Positions 26,443 through 34,793 of a stretch of DNA of 40,033 nucleotides are shown piece after piece. The notes beneath the pieces are model-generated. The model saw only the letters and a program-made list of their open reading frames with translations, did not search any database and had not been told where the DNA came from. The stretch spans positions 1 to 40,033 of the forward strand of contig CALVVW010000003.1 in NCBI GenBank assembly GCA_944364005.1, in the 5' to 3' direction. Each line of letters begins with the position of its first letter. Within the stretch, counting starts at the first letter, position 1. The position numbers were made by a program, and so were the translations under genes. The DNA is from an uncultured Bacilli bacterium (lineage in GTDB: Bacteria; Bacillota_I; Bacilli_A; RF39; UBA660).

Positions 26443-26982
26443 ATGACAAAAGTCAAAAAAAGAAAGAAACCATCAAACCAGAATCAAAAAACAAAAAAAG
26501 CACAAGAAAATAGACTTCTATTAGCAGTATTTTTAATATTGTGTATAGTAGTATTTGTATTAGCAATTGTAATGATTAATAAAAACTCTGAATATCAAAA
26601 AAATAAATATGATATCAAAGTACCTTTAACTAGTGAAGAATTAAAAAAAGGAGTAGATATTGAAATTAACATGAATAATGTTAAAAAAAATCAAAGCAAA
26701 GAATATCGTATTCAAGTAACAAATTATATTGATGATGAGATAAACCAAGAGTCAAAAAAATATAAAATAGAAGTATCTCTACCAAAAAAAGATAGTAATA
26801 TTGATATAGAATTATATAGTAGTGAAGAAAATTATGAATTACTAGAAGGAAAGAAAAAAATAGAAAATTTAAGATTAGATAAAAATAAAAAGCAAACAAT
26901 TACGTATACATTAAAATTAACTCAACGACAAGATGAAACAGAGGAAGAATATGTAAAAGTAGTATTTAAAGAAGAAAAATAA
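26443..26982 (+). CDS. Single-pass membrane protein, beta-rich exported part (179 aa)
   Basis: A basic, Lys-rich N-terminus (residues 1-25), one membrane segment (about 27-47) and an exported part with alternating strands (IQVTNYIDDEI, TYTLKLTQRQ). In layout it resembles the 176-aa protein at 23899, but no clear sequence similarity was seen. The start at 26443 is set by TAGGAGG. An upstream in-frame ATG at 26419 lies inside the deaminase gene. Function unknown. Confidence 0.55.
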   Translation: MTKVKKRKKPSNQNQKTKKAQENRLLLAVFLILCIVVFVLAIVMINKNSEYQKNKYDIKVPLTSEELKKGVDIEINMNNVKKNQSKEYRIQVTNYIDDEINQESKKYKIEVSLPKKDSNIDIELYSSEENYELLEGKKKIENLRLDKNKKQTITYTLKLTQRQDETEEEYVKVVFKEEK

Positions 26983-27000
26983 AAAAAGGAGGATATAGGC

Positions 27001-27561
27001 ATGGAAGAAGTAGAAAGTCTAGGTAAAATAACAATAGAAAAAGAACATCATCAAATACAATGCGATATCCTTTTTGTTTTTGAGAATAAAGGAACAAAAT
27101 ACGTCGGATATACTGATTATAGTATCGACGATGATAAAAGAATAAATATTTACATAAATATTTATGATTCATTAACAGATTTTTCAACACTAAAAAATAT
27201 AGTATCAGAAGAAGAATTAGAAACAATTCAAAAAGTACTAGAAAAAATCACAAAAAATAAAAAGATTATAGAATCAAATAATGATGAAGTAATAAAAATA
27301 TATCAATCAATGGAGGATAGTATAGAAAAATATACCAAGTTAAATAAAGAAGAAGCTACTACAAGAGAAGAGCAAACAAGAATAGCAGAAGAAAAAGAAC
27401 TAATAGAAGAAAATATAAAAAGAGCACGTAGTTTATTACCAAAGGAGTTATTAGAAGAAATAAAAGACCAACAGGAGTTAAAAATAAAAGTAGAAAAACA
27501 ATTCAAAAATGATGTGATAGAAAATCACAAAAAATATAAAATAATCCCTATAACTATATAA
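27001..27561 (+). CDS. DUF1292-like protein (186 aa)
   Basis: The first 85 residues follow the DUF1292 pattern: a strand ITIEKEHHQIQCDILFVFE, then GTKYVGYTDYS, then a terminal acidic helix IVSEEELETIQKVLEKI. In Bacilli DUF1292 proteins are small cytosolic proteins of unknown role encoded near the Holliday junction resolvase RuvX, which is not seen here. The C-terminal 100 residues are a Glu/Lys-rich helix, probably coiled coil. AAGGAGG lies before the ATG. It ends the cluster of short-spaced genes that begins at 24649. Confidence 0.6.
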   Translation: MEEVESLGKITIEKEHHQIQCDILFVFENKGTKYVGYTDYSIDDDKRINIYINIYDSLTDFSTLKNIVSEEELETIQKVLEKITKNKKIIESNNDEVIKIYQSMEDSIEKYTKLNKEEATTREEQTRIAEEKELIEENIKRARSLLPKELLEEIKDQQELKIKVEKQFKNDVIENHKKYKIIPITI

Positions 27562-27583
27562 TCATGATGCATGTAAAAATTAG

Positions 27584-27607
27584 AACTGACCGAAGAGTTA
27601 GTTTTTT
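27584..27607 (+). terminator. Intrinsic terminator
   Basis: AACTGAC (27584-27590), loop CGAAGA, GTTAGTT (27597-27603), then a T-run. One G-T pair in the stem. Confidence 0.7.
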
Positions 27608-27609
27608 AA

Positions 27610-27639
27610 TTGAAAGAAAGAATAAAAACGTGCTATAAT
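27610..27639 (+). promoter_or_regulatory. Promoter of the MYG1-family gene
   Basis: TTGAAA, an 18-bp spacer and TATAAT with TGC just upstream (extended -10). It starts three bases after the previous terminator. Confidence 0.75.
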
Positions 27640-27660
27640 GTAACAAGAAAAGAGGAAAAT

Positions 27661-28572
27661 ATGAAACTAGTGTCAAAATTAAAGGAAGCAAAATATATAA
27701 CACATAATGGTACGATGCATGCAGACGAAGTGTTTGCAACTGCTTTTCTAGATTTATACCAAAAAGATATAAAGGTAATAAGAGTTTCTATGGTAGAAAA
27801 AGAAAAACTACAATCTGATGCTATTATTTATGATATAGGACGCGGAAAATTTGATCATCACGGACCAGATGCAGAAGTAAGAGAAAATGGAATAAAATAT
27901 TCATCATTCGGACTACTATTTAGAGAATTTGGAAAAGATTTTTTAAAGCAGAGAAACATGGAGGATATAGAAGAAGCCTATACGATGATAGAAAAAGAAT
28001 TAATTGAAGGAATTGATGCTATAGATAACGGAATGTTTCCAGAAATAACAGCACCCTACAAAGTAAAAACAATAAGTGATGTAATAAAATTATTTAATCC
28101 AAGTTACGGTAGTAACCAAACAGAAAATGAACAGTTTATAAAAGCAGTAGAACTAGCAAAGTCTATATTGGAAGAACTTTTATCTAATGTTTCAGGAAAA
28201 ATAAAAGCCAAAAAAATTGTCTTAGAGAAAATAAAAAATGAGACAAAAGATTACTTAGAATTAGAAGAGTTTTTACCCTATGAAGAGACAATACTAAAAG
28301 AAGAAGCTGGAAATCATCTATTATTTGTAATGTATCCATCGAACCGAGGTGGTTATGGAATCAAAACTATCAAAAAGTCATTAGAAGATAAAACAGATAG
28401 ATTACAATTTCCAGAAGCCTGGGCAGGACTAGAAAAAGAAGAATTAGAAAAAGTATCAGGCATTAAGGATATTGATTTTTGTCATAGTGGAAGATTCTTA
28501 GTGACTTGCAAAACCAAAGAAGCAGCATATCAGGTGTTAGATAAAGTTCTTCCAAAAGAAAACAAGAAATAA
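27661..28572 (+). CDS. MYG1/UPF0160-family metal-dependent hydrolase (303 aa)
   Basis: A DHH-like nuclease family. Visible motifs are THNGTMHADEVFATA near the N-terminus, IYDIGRGKFDHHGP (metal-binding DHH), GIDAIDNG and a C-terminal CHSGRFLVTCKT region. Eukaryotic MYG1 is reported as a 3'-5' RNA exonuclease; the bacterial role is not well known. AGAGGA precedes the ATG at 27661, and an upstream in-frame start lies within the promoter. It ends in a two-way terminator shared with the minus-strand gene downstream. Confidence 0.85.
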   Translation: MKLVSKLKEAKYITHNGTMHADEVFATAFLDLYQKDIKVIRVSMVEKEKLQSDAIIYDIGRGKFDHHGPDAEVRENGIKYSSFGLLFREFGKDFLKQRNMEDIEEAYTMIEKELIEGIDAIDNGMFPEITAPYKVKTISDVIKLFNPSYGSNQTENEQFIKAVELAKSILEELLSNVSGKIKAKKIVLEKIKNETKDYLELEEFLPYEETILKEEAGNHLLFVMYPSNRGGYGIKTIKKSLEDKTDRLQFPEAWAGLEKEELEKVSGIKDIDFCHSGRFLVTCKTKEAAYQVLDKVLPKENKK

Positions 28573-28603
28573 GTAGTAAACCAGAAAACAAAAACATAGA
28601 AAG

Positions 28604-28628
28604 AAAGCCATCTGAAAAGATGGCTTTT
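28604..28628. terminator. Bidirectional terminator
   Basis: AAAGCCATCT (28604-28613), loop GAAA, AGATGGCTTT, then T. It also carries a T-rich run on the minus strand, so it serves both convergent genes. Confidence 0.85.
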
Positions 28629-29568
28629 AATATTCGATAAAAAAACTATTCTTTGGTAAACCCATAAATTCTTGATAAGAAATATCTCCTTGAGATATAG
28701 AATTACTAACAACAATATCTAAAGGATAAACCTTAGAATTAGAAAAATAAATATTATCTCCTTTTTCTAAACGAACAACACCTGAAGAATAATCTAAATA
28801 AAGTTGATTATTAAATTCTAATAAAACTTGCTGCATATTAATTCCGGAAGGAACAACACTATTTTGGACTATTTCTACAAGTTGTGATACCATAGATTGA
28901 AAATTATCGTTAGAAATATCCTTAGGAATTTTAATATGAACATGAATATCTGTCGCGATACTAGGAAGATAAGTAATGAAGGATTCTAAAGAAATGTCTG
29001 TATTCGTAAGTGCTTGGAAATTCTTACCAAGATATTGATAAAGATTACTAATAGTAGGATTTTCAACACCTAATCCATCATACACTTCAATAAAGGTAAT
29101 AGAAGGAAATATTGTTTTAAATTGCTTTAATAACTTTTTCTCTAATTTTTCTTTCATAATAGCACTAAGATAAGTATCGTAGAACCCTTCAGATTGCGTT
29201 TCTTTATCTACTTTTTTAGTAAGTTTAATTTTAGAACTAGAATGCCTAACTTCTTTTACATAAAACTCGAAATCTTGGTTAGAAACTCGGTAAATATAAT
29301 CAGTGATATGTCTGCCATGACAAGGTTCAGTATAAACAAACCCTGTGCTGCCTGATTTTAAACAATAGGAAGTAACAAACTCTATATTAGAAGAAGAATA
29401 ATCAGCATGATATTTTTCATTTAAATAATATAGAACCGCTCGCATATCTGGCTTTTGAAAAAATTGAGGAATAAAAGAAAATCCACATCCAAAAGCTAAG
29501 TAAACAAGACCTGACATTAAAAGTAAAATTGCAAAACAGACCAAAAATACACCTAATTTTTTATACAT
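28627..29568 (-). CDS. Membrane-anchored protein of unknown function (313 aa)
   Basis: An N-terminal membrane segment (residues 5-30, ending LAFGCGFS) precedes an external part of about 280 residues, mixed helix and strand, that I do not recognise. A Cys in the membrane segment does not sit in a clear lipobox. The start at 29568 is set by AGAAGGTGA. The gene runs opposite to the dcw genes and to its neighbours, has its own promoter at 29588-29616, and shares a terminator with the MYG1-family gene. Confidence 0.6.
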   Translation of the reverse strand: MYKKLGVFLVCFAILLLMSGLVYLAFGCGFSFIPQFFQKPDMRAVLYYLNEKYHADYSSSNIEFVTSYCLKSGSTGFVYTEPCHGRHITDYIYRVSNQDFEFYVKEVRHSSSKIKLTKKVDKETQSEGFYDTYLSAIMKEKLEKKLLKQFKTIFPSITFIEVYDGLGVENPTISNLYQYLGKNFQALTNTDISLESFITYLPSIATDIHVHIKIPKDISNDNFQSMVSQLVEIVQNSVVPSGINMQQVLLEFNNQLYLDYSSGVVRLEKGDNIYFSNSKVYPLDIVVSNSISQGDISYQEFMGLPKNSFFIEY

Positions 29569-29587
29569 AACTTCACCTTCTAGACTA

Positions 29588-29616
29588 ATCATAGCATATG
29601 CTAAAACAGAAAACAA
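29588..29616 (-). promoter_or_regulatory. Promoter of the 313-aa membrane protein gene
   Basis: On the minus strand TTGTTT, a 17-bp spacer and TATGAT with TGC upstream (extended -10). Confidence 0.65.
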
Positions 29617-29683
29617 TAAATAACATTGAAAAGGTAAGTCTGATAAAAAGTAATTTGTCATAAAAATAAAATTTATAAAATAG

Positions 29684-29701
29684 TTAAGATTATTATCTTA
29701 A
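29684..29701. other. Perfect 7-bp inverted repeat in the divergent intergenic region
   Basis: TTAAGAT, four bases, ATCTTAA, in the 268-bp gap between the minus-strand gene and the SpoVD-type PBP gene. No T-run follows it. It may be an operator or chance in AT-rich DNA. I see no clear plus-strand promoter in this gap. Confidence 0.35.
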
Positions 29702-29836
29702 ATAATGTAAAAGAATGTAATAAAATATTAGAAAATATAATAACACTAAAATTTTATTATCTATAACAATATCTATGTATCAAACTACAAGTTCTTTTTT
29801 TTTTAATAGAAACATAAAAACTAGTAGAGGTGAGTT

Positions 29837-31741
29837 ATGTTTCTAAGAAAGATTGATGAAAGAATAAAAATTATTTTTTTAGTATTATTATTACTATTTA
29901 TATTTATTATCTTAAGAGTATTTTATGTGCAAATGATTGATTATAAAAAATTAAATGAGTATGCATCCGACCTATGGAGTAGAGATTTACCATTAGAAGC
30001 CGATAGAGGACTAATACTAGATAGAAACGGAGTAGTACTGGCAGATAATCTAACCACGACATCACTAGTATTAATACCAAATCAGATAAAAGACAAAAAG
30101 AAAACAACAACTCTTCTAGCAGAAATATTAGGAGTAAGTTATGATGAAATGAAAGAACATGTCTTTAAAGAAACATCGATAGAACGTGTTCATCCTGAAG
30201 GACGAAGATTATCATATGATGTTGCCGAAAAAATAGCTGCTCTAAAGTTAGATGGCGTCTATTTGGTAAAAGAAGCTAAAAGATATTATCCTTATGGAAA
30301 TATGTTATCTCATAGCTTAGGTTATGTTGGTATTGATAACCAAGGTCTATCAGGATTGGAACTACAATATGATAAATATCTAACCGGAAAAAGTGGTGCA
30401 ATAAAATACTTTTCGGATGCTAAAGGAAATAAATTAAACTTATCGGATATCTATGTAGAACCACAAGACGGAATGAATATCTCTTTAACTATCGATATCA
30501 ATATTCAAAAATCTCTAGAACGAGAATTAGATAATGTTGTAGATATGTTTTCACCAGATATGGCTCTAGCAATCGTCATGGATCCTAATAACGGAGAAAT
30601 TTTAGGAATGGCTTCCCGTCCAGATTATAATCCGAATCAATATCAAGACTACACACAAGAAGTATTAAGCAGAAATCTACCCATCTGGGCATCATATGAA
30701 CCAGGTTCAACATTTAAGATTATCACAACCTCTGCTGCTGTAGAAGAAGGCGTAGTAGATCTAAATAAAGACCACTTCTATGATGCAGGAAGTGTCAACG
30801 TAGATGGATCTACACTAAGGTGTTGGAAAGCCGGAGGTCATGGAGAACAAACGTTTCTACAAGTCTTGCAAAACTCTTGCAACCCGGGCTTTGTAAAAAT
30901 GGGACAACTCCTAGGAAAAGAAACGTTATTTGACTACATCGACAAATTCGGCTTTGGAGAAAAGACGGGAGTAGACTTAAATGGAGAAGGGAAAGGAATC
31001 ATATTTAATCTAGACCAAGTAGGAAATGTAGAACTAGCAACGACAGCCTTTGGTCAAGGAGTAAGTGTAACGCCAATTCAACAAGTAACAGCTGTATCAG
31101 CAGTAGTAAATGGTGGAACACTTTATGAGCCATATATCGTAAAAAGTATTTCCGAAAAAGAAACTGGTAGTATCATAGAACAAACAAAAAAGAAAAAAAT
31201 AAGGCAAGTAATTAGTGAAAAAACCTCAAGAATTATGAGACATGCTCTAGAAAGTGTCGTTGCAAAAGGAGGAGGAAAAAGTGCCTATATCGAAGGATAT
31301 AGAATAGGAGGAAAAACAGGCACAGCCCAGAAAGTTCAAGATGGAAGATATTTAGTAGGAAACTATATTATGTCCTTTATGGCAGTAGTCCCATCAAATG
31401 ATCCGGAAGCAGTACTCTATCTGGCAATCGATAATCCTAAAAACACCGCTTTGCTTTCCAGTTATACAACAACACCAATTGCTAGACGAATTTTACTAGA
31501 TATTATTGATGCCCTAGAAATAGAAAAACAAGATGGAGAAATGACAAAAGATTTAGAATGGACCGATATTCCTACTCATAAAGTACCAAATGTTGTAGGA
31601 AAAACAGTAGATGAAGCCAAGAAAAAATTAACAAATTTTACAATTAAGTATTCAGGAAATGGAAAAAAAGTAGTTGCCCAGTCTCCAGAAGCAGGAGAAA
31701 AATTAGAAGAAGGAGGAACAATAAGATTACTTTTAGAATAA
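29837..31741 (+). CDS. spoVD: SpoVD-type class B penicillin-binding protein, one PASTA domain (634 aa)
   Basis: A peptidoglycan transpeptidase with an N-terminal membrane anchor (residues 11-30) and a dimerisation domain beginning EADRGLILDRNGVVLADN. The catalytic domain has Ser291 in STFK, SCN at 347-349 and KTGT at 493-496. One PASTA domain lies at about 575-634. Two cysteines, 329 and 348, are 19 residues apart, the same spacing as the redox-active pair of Bacillus SpoVD (C332 and C351); this makes SpoVD the best match. In Bacillus spoVD directly follows pbpB. Here 6.8 kb lies between them. GAGGTGA precedes the ATG. Confidence 0.85.
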   Translation: MFLRKIDERIKIIFLVLLLLFIFIILRVFYVQMIDYKKLNEYASDLWSRDLPLEADRGLILDRNGVVLADNLTTTSLVLIPNQIKDKKKTTTLLAEILGVSYDEMKEHVFKETSIERVHPEGRRLSYDVAEKIAALKLDGVYLVKEAKRYYPYGNMLSHSLGYVGIDNQGLSGLELQYDKYLTGKSGAIKYFSDAKGNKLNLSDIYVEPQDGMNISLTIDINIQKSLERELDNVVDMFSPDMALAIVMDPNNGEILGMASRPDYNPNQYQDYTQEVLSRNLPIWASYEPGSTFKIITTSAAVEEGVVDLNKDHFYDAGSVNVDGSTLRCWKAGGHGEQTFLQVLQNSCNPGFVKMGQLLGKETLFDYIDKFGFGEKTGVDLNGEGKGIIFNLDQVGNVELATTAFGQGVSVTPIQQVTAVSAVVNGGTLYEPYIVKSISEKETGSIIEQTKKKKIRQVISEKTSRIMRHALESVVAKGGGKSAYIEGYRIGGKTGTAQKVQDGRYLVGNYIMSFMAVVPSNDPEAVLYLAIDNPKNTALLSSYTTTPIARRILLDIIDALEIEKQDGEMTKDLEWTDIPTHKVPNVVGKTVDEAKKKLTNFTIKYSGNGKKVVAQSPEAGEKLEEGGTIRLLLE

Positions 31742-31781
31742 GTATAGATGAAATAATTTAATAACAAAATAAAAAGTGTCA

Positions 31782-31810
31782 TTTACATTTATAATGATCT
31801 ATAGTATAGT
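31782..31810 (+). promoter_or_regulatory. Promoter of the AMP-binding ligase/plsC operon
   Basis: TTTACA, a 17-bp spacer and TATAGT, about 33 bp upstream of the start codon. Confidence 0.7.
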
Positions 31811-31842
31811 TAAATTAAATAATATAGGGCGGTGTAATAATC

Positions 31843-33099
31843 ATGGGATTTTTTCATTTTAAAAAAGAACCAAAAACTCCTTGGAGTAAATACTATACAA
31901 AAGAGGAGATGCACTTAGATATTTCAGATAATTCAATATATAACTATTTTGAAGAGCAAGTATTAAATTTTGAAAATAATATATGTTTAGATTATTATGG
32001 ACGTAAAGTACGATATCCAGAGCTTTTAAATCGGATAGATGATTGTGCCAAAGGATTATATAATTATGGAGTAAGAAAAAAAGATGTAGTCACCTTGTGT
32101 CTTCCTAATACATTAGAAGGGCTAGTCTCTTTTTTTGCTATTAATAAAATAGGAGCGATAGCAAATTTTATACATCCTGCTAGTGGAGAAAACGAAATTA
32201 TGACATCCATGAATGATACAGATAGTAAAATTATCATCGCTATTGACAGTAATTATTGGAAAATAGAAAGTATTATAAAGAAAGTAAAAATGAAGAAAGT
32301 GATTTTAGTAAGCCTAAATAACTATATGCCCTGGGTAAATAAATTAAGATATCATAATAATAAAATTAAAATAAAGCTTGCTAAAAATAATAGATTATAT
32401 GTAATGTGGCATGATTTTATGGAAAGTGCTGAAGATACTTATTTTAAAGAATATATAGTAAGAGGTAAAAAAGATGATCCTGCTATCATCCTTCATAGCG
32501 GTGGAACAACAGGTTCACCCAAGGGAGTAGTACTATCCAACGGGAATTTAATTGCTTTTATTAAAAGTGCTAAAATCGGTCAAAATTATTTAGAAAAAGG
32601 AGATACTTGCTTAGCTTTAATGCCAATATTTCATGGGTTTGGTATTGTTCATAGTATCCTATTTCCATTAACGATAGGAATGAATGTAATTATAAGGCCA
32701 AAATTCAATGTAAAAGAATACTGCCAAATGATAAAAAAATATAAACCACAAATATTAATGGGAGTTCCTACTTTATGTGAATCTCTTCTATCAGAATGGA
32801 AAGAAGAGATATCCCTTGACTTTTTAAAATGCGTTTTAGTAGGTGGAGACACTTTAAAAAAAGATTTACAAGATAAACTCAATAAGTTTCTAAAAAAACA
32901 TGGAGCAAATATCAAAGTAAGCGCAGGATATGGTTTAAGTGAAGCTGTTTGTGGAGTATCTCTTGGAGATCCTAAAAAGCAAAGAGAAGGTGCGATTGGA
33001 ATACCTTTACCTGGTATTTATATTGGTATTTTTTCAGAATTTGATGAAGAAGTTCCATATGGAGAGCAGGTGAAATTTGTATTTGTGGCCCAACGGTAA
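31843..33099 (+). CDS. Acyl-CoA/acyl-ACP synthetase-like AMP-binding ligase, N-terminal part, frameshifted (418 aa)
   Basis: An adenylate-forming enzyme. The ATP-binding motif HSGGTTGSPKGVVLS, LMPIFHGFG and AGYGLSEAVCGVS are all present. Homology ends near residue 408, where the reading frame changes: from 33069 the second frame reads GEICICGPTVMLGYYN, the expected continuation, while this frame reads about ten unrelated residues to a TAA. A single lost G in CAGGTG is the simplest cause. Without the shift the product would be about 565 aa. AGGGCGG precedes the ATG. Confidence 0.8.
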   Translation: MGFFHFKKEPKTPWSKYYTKEEMHLDISDNSIYNYFEEQVLNFENNICLDYYGRKVRYPELLNRIDDCAKGLYNYGVRKKDVVTLCLPNTLEGLVSFFAINKIGAIANFIHPASGENEIMTSMNDTDSKIIIAIDSNYWKIESIIKKVKMKKVILVSLNNYMPWVNKLRYHNNKIKIKLAKNNRLYVMWHDFMESAEDTYFKEYIVRGKKDDPAIILHSGGTTGSPKGVVLSNGNLIAFIKSAKIGQNYLEKGDTCLALMPIFHGFGIVHSILFPLTIGMNVIIRPKFNVKEYCQMIKKYKPQILMGVPTLCESLLSEWKEEISLDFLKCVLVGGDTLKKDLQDKLNKFLKKHGANIKVSAGYGLSEAVCGVSLGDPKKQREGAIGIPLPGIYIGIFSEFDEEVPYGEQVKFVFVAQR

Positions 33100-33569
33100 T
33101 GTTAGGGTATTATAATAATGAGAAGGAAACAAATATTGCTCTACACATTCATAAAGACGGGAATATATGGCTACATACCGGAGATATTGGTTCTATGGAT
33201 GAAGATGGCTATCTCACGTTTATCAACAGATCTAAGAGAATGATTATTTCATCAGGATATAATATTTATCCCAATCAAATTGAAAAATTATTAGAAACTC
33301 ATCCATCAGTAATGCTATGTACAGTAGTAGGAATACCACATAAAAGAAAAATAGAAGTACCTAAGGCCTTTATTGTGTTAAAAAACAAACACAAAAATAA
33401 AGAATTAGTAACCCTAGATTTAATGATGTTATGCAAAAAGAACTTACCAAAATATGCCTGGCCAACGAGCTATGAATATATGGAAAGTTTACCAACAACT
33501 AGAGTAGGAAAAATTGATTTTAAGAAATTACAACAATCAGAAGAAAATAGAAAGAATGATGTAGAGTGA
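33099..33569 (+). CDS. C-terminal part of the split AMP-binding ligase (156 aa)
   Basis: Continues the ligase: MLGYYNNEKET, TGDIGSMDEDGYLTF, RSKRMIISSGYNIYPNQIE (A8 hinge) and PTTRVGKIDFKKL (with the A10 lysine). The ATG overlaps the stop of the N-terminal part in a TAATG junction, so the C-terminal part could be translated by re-initiation, giving two polypeptides. Whether the separated halves work together is unknown. Homology in this frame begins before the ATG, at about 33069, which shows that the break is a frameshift and not a normal gene boundary. Confidence 0.75.
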   Translation: MLGYYNNEKETNIALHIHKDGNIWLHTGDIGSMDEDGYLTFINRSKRMIISSGYNIYPNQIEKLLETHPSVMLCTVVGIPHKRKIEVPKAFIVLKNKHKNKELVTLDLMMLCKKNLPKYAWPTSYEYMESLPTTRVGKIDFKKLQQSEENRKNDVE

Positions 33570-34534
33570 AAAGATTTATTTTTAAAAGACTAGAAAAATT
33601 AGCAACCAAAGATACAAGTAATTTCACCACTAGTTTTGGTCTAACAATAAGAAGAGTATTACATAAACCAATTAGTATAATATTTAAAGTAGTATTAAGA
33701 GTGGTGTATAAGCAAAAAATAATCGTAGATAAAAAATTAAAATTAGATAAACATAAAAGTTATGTTTTTGCTTGTAACCATTCTTTCTACTTTGATGGTC
33801 CTGCTGTAATTGCAACGGTAGATAGAAATTTCTATTCCCTTTTTGGTGCAACAGAACAATTACATGTAGAAATAAGAACGCTTTTTATCTGGTTAAATGG
33901 TCTAATTTATGTAGATCGATTTAATAAACAGAGTAGAAAAGATTCTGTAATTAAAATGAATAAAGTATTACACGCTGGAAATAGTATTTTAATATTCCCA
34001 GAAGGAAGATGGAATGATAGTGAAAACTTATTGTGTCAAAACTTATTTGCCGGACCTTATAATCTATCAGTTCAAAATAAAGTAGAAGTAGTACCCGTAT
34101 CTGTATATAATGATTCAAATAATCATATATATGTAAGCTACGGAAAACCATTAAAACTATATAAGTATGATACCAAAGATGAAGGAATACAAGTGCTAAG
34201 AGACTGTCTTGCCACCCTTTACTATGAACAAATTGAAAAACATTCAGAACCATGGAAAAGAGAAGAAGTAAAAGGCGATATTCATAAACACTATATGGAT
34301 GAGAGAATGAAAGAATATAGTAAAGCACACTTTCCAAGTAATTATTGCTGGGATGATGAATTATTTACTTATAAAGAAAATGATAACTTAGAAGACGTAT
34401 GGAAAGATATAGATAAAGTAAATATTAATATAAAAAATATTGATAAGTTTAAAGACATACTACAAGAACTAGCCAGAAGAAAAAAATATAATTTTAAAGA
34501 CTATATGAATGAAAACTATAAAAAGAAGTATTAA
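33566..34534 (+). CDS. PlsC-type 1-acyl-glycerol-3-phosphate acyltransferase family protein (322 aa)
   Basis: A lysophospholipid-acyltransferase fold with the HX4D motif in CNHSFYFDGPAV and the second motif FPEGRWND. GLIYVDRFNKQ is also typical. The last 110 residues are charged and unrecognised, so the protein is longer than PlsC (about 240 aa). The GTG start overlaps the stop of the ligase by four bases. Side by side with an acyl-activating enzyme, it resembles a split version of Aas, which re-acylates lysophospholipids with free fatty acids; this is an inference. Confidence 0.8.
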   Translation: MKRFIFKRLEKLATKDTSNFTTSFGLTIRRVLHKPISIIFKVVLRVVYKQKIIVDKKLKLDKHKSYVFACNHSFYFDGPAVIATVDRNFYSLFGATEQLHVEIRTLFIWLNGLIYVDRFNKQSRKDSVIKMNKVLHAGNSILIFPEGRWNDSENLLCQNLFAGPYNLSVQNKVEVVPVSVYNDSNNHIYVSYGKPLKLYKYDTKDEGIQVLRDCLATLYYEQIEKHSEPWKREEVKGDIHKHYMDERMKEYSKAHFPSNYCWDDELFTYKENDNLEDVWKDIDKVNINIKNIDKFKDILQELARRKKYNFKDYMNENYKKKY

Positions 34535-34560
34535 AGAGAGTGCCCTAGGCATTCTTTTAT
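34535..34560 (+). terminator. Intrinsic terminator of the ligase/plsC operon
   Basis: AGAGTGCC, loop CTA, GGCATTCT, then TTTTAT. One G-T pair. Confidence 0.75.
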
Positions 34561-34582
34561 GATGTAAATATGAAATAGTAAT

Positions 34583-34611
34583 TTGACATTAATAAAAGAA
34601 TAGTATAATAT
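34583..34611 (+). promoter_or_regulatory. Promoter upstream of the 611-aa protein gene
   Basis: TTGACA, a 17-bp spacer and TAATAT. It is about 180 bp upstream of the gene, leaving a long leader that holds a frameshifted small frame. Confidence 0.7.
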
Positions 34612-34623
34612 ATACACCAATAA

Positions 34624-34773
34624 ATGAACGGTCATTACGAAAAAAGGTAAGAAGCAAGAAGTCAAAAGTTTTACGGATAATTGGATAGAAGAGCTAAGAC
34701 CAGTCATGATGGCAATCGATAAAGATAATGGATCAAAAGCAAAACTATTACAAAATGGTTTTAAAATATAAAC
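34624..34773 (+). other. Possible broken small reading frame in a leader
   Basis: An ATG at 34624 opens MNGHYEKR and stops. If one A is dropped from the six-A run at 34641-34646, the frame continues for about 48 codons (…KQEVKSFTDNWIEELRPVMM…) to a TAA just before the ribosome binding site of the next gene. No ribosome binding site precedes the ATG. It could be a decayed gene or chance. Confidence 0.3.
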
Positions 34774-34793
34774 GATATAAAAGGAGTAGAAAA

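Noticed and set aside
20863..31741. Two class B PBPs as a recent gene duplication
   Set aside because: They differ in active-site motifs (STMK/SSN against STFK/SCN), in PASTA number and in length, so they match the two distinct Bacilli types.
33061..33101. Programmed -1 frameshift in the ligase
   Set aside because: No slippery X XXY YYZ heptamer or clear downstream structure is present; the break lies at CAGGTG.
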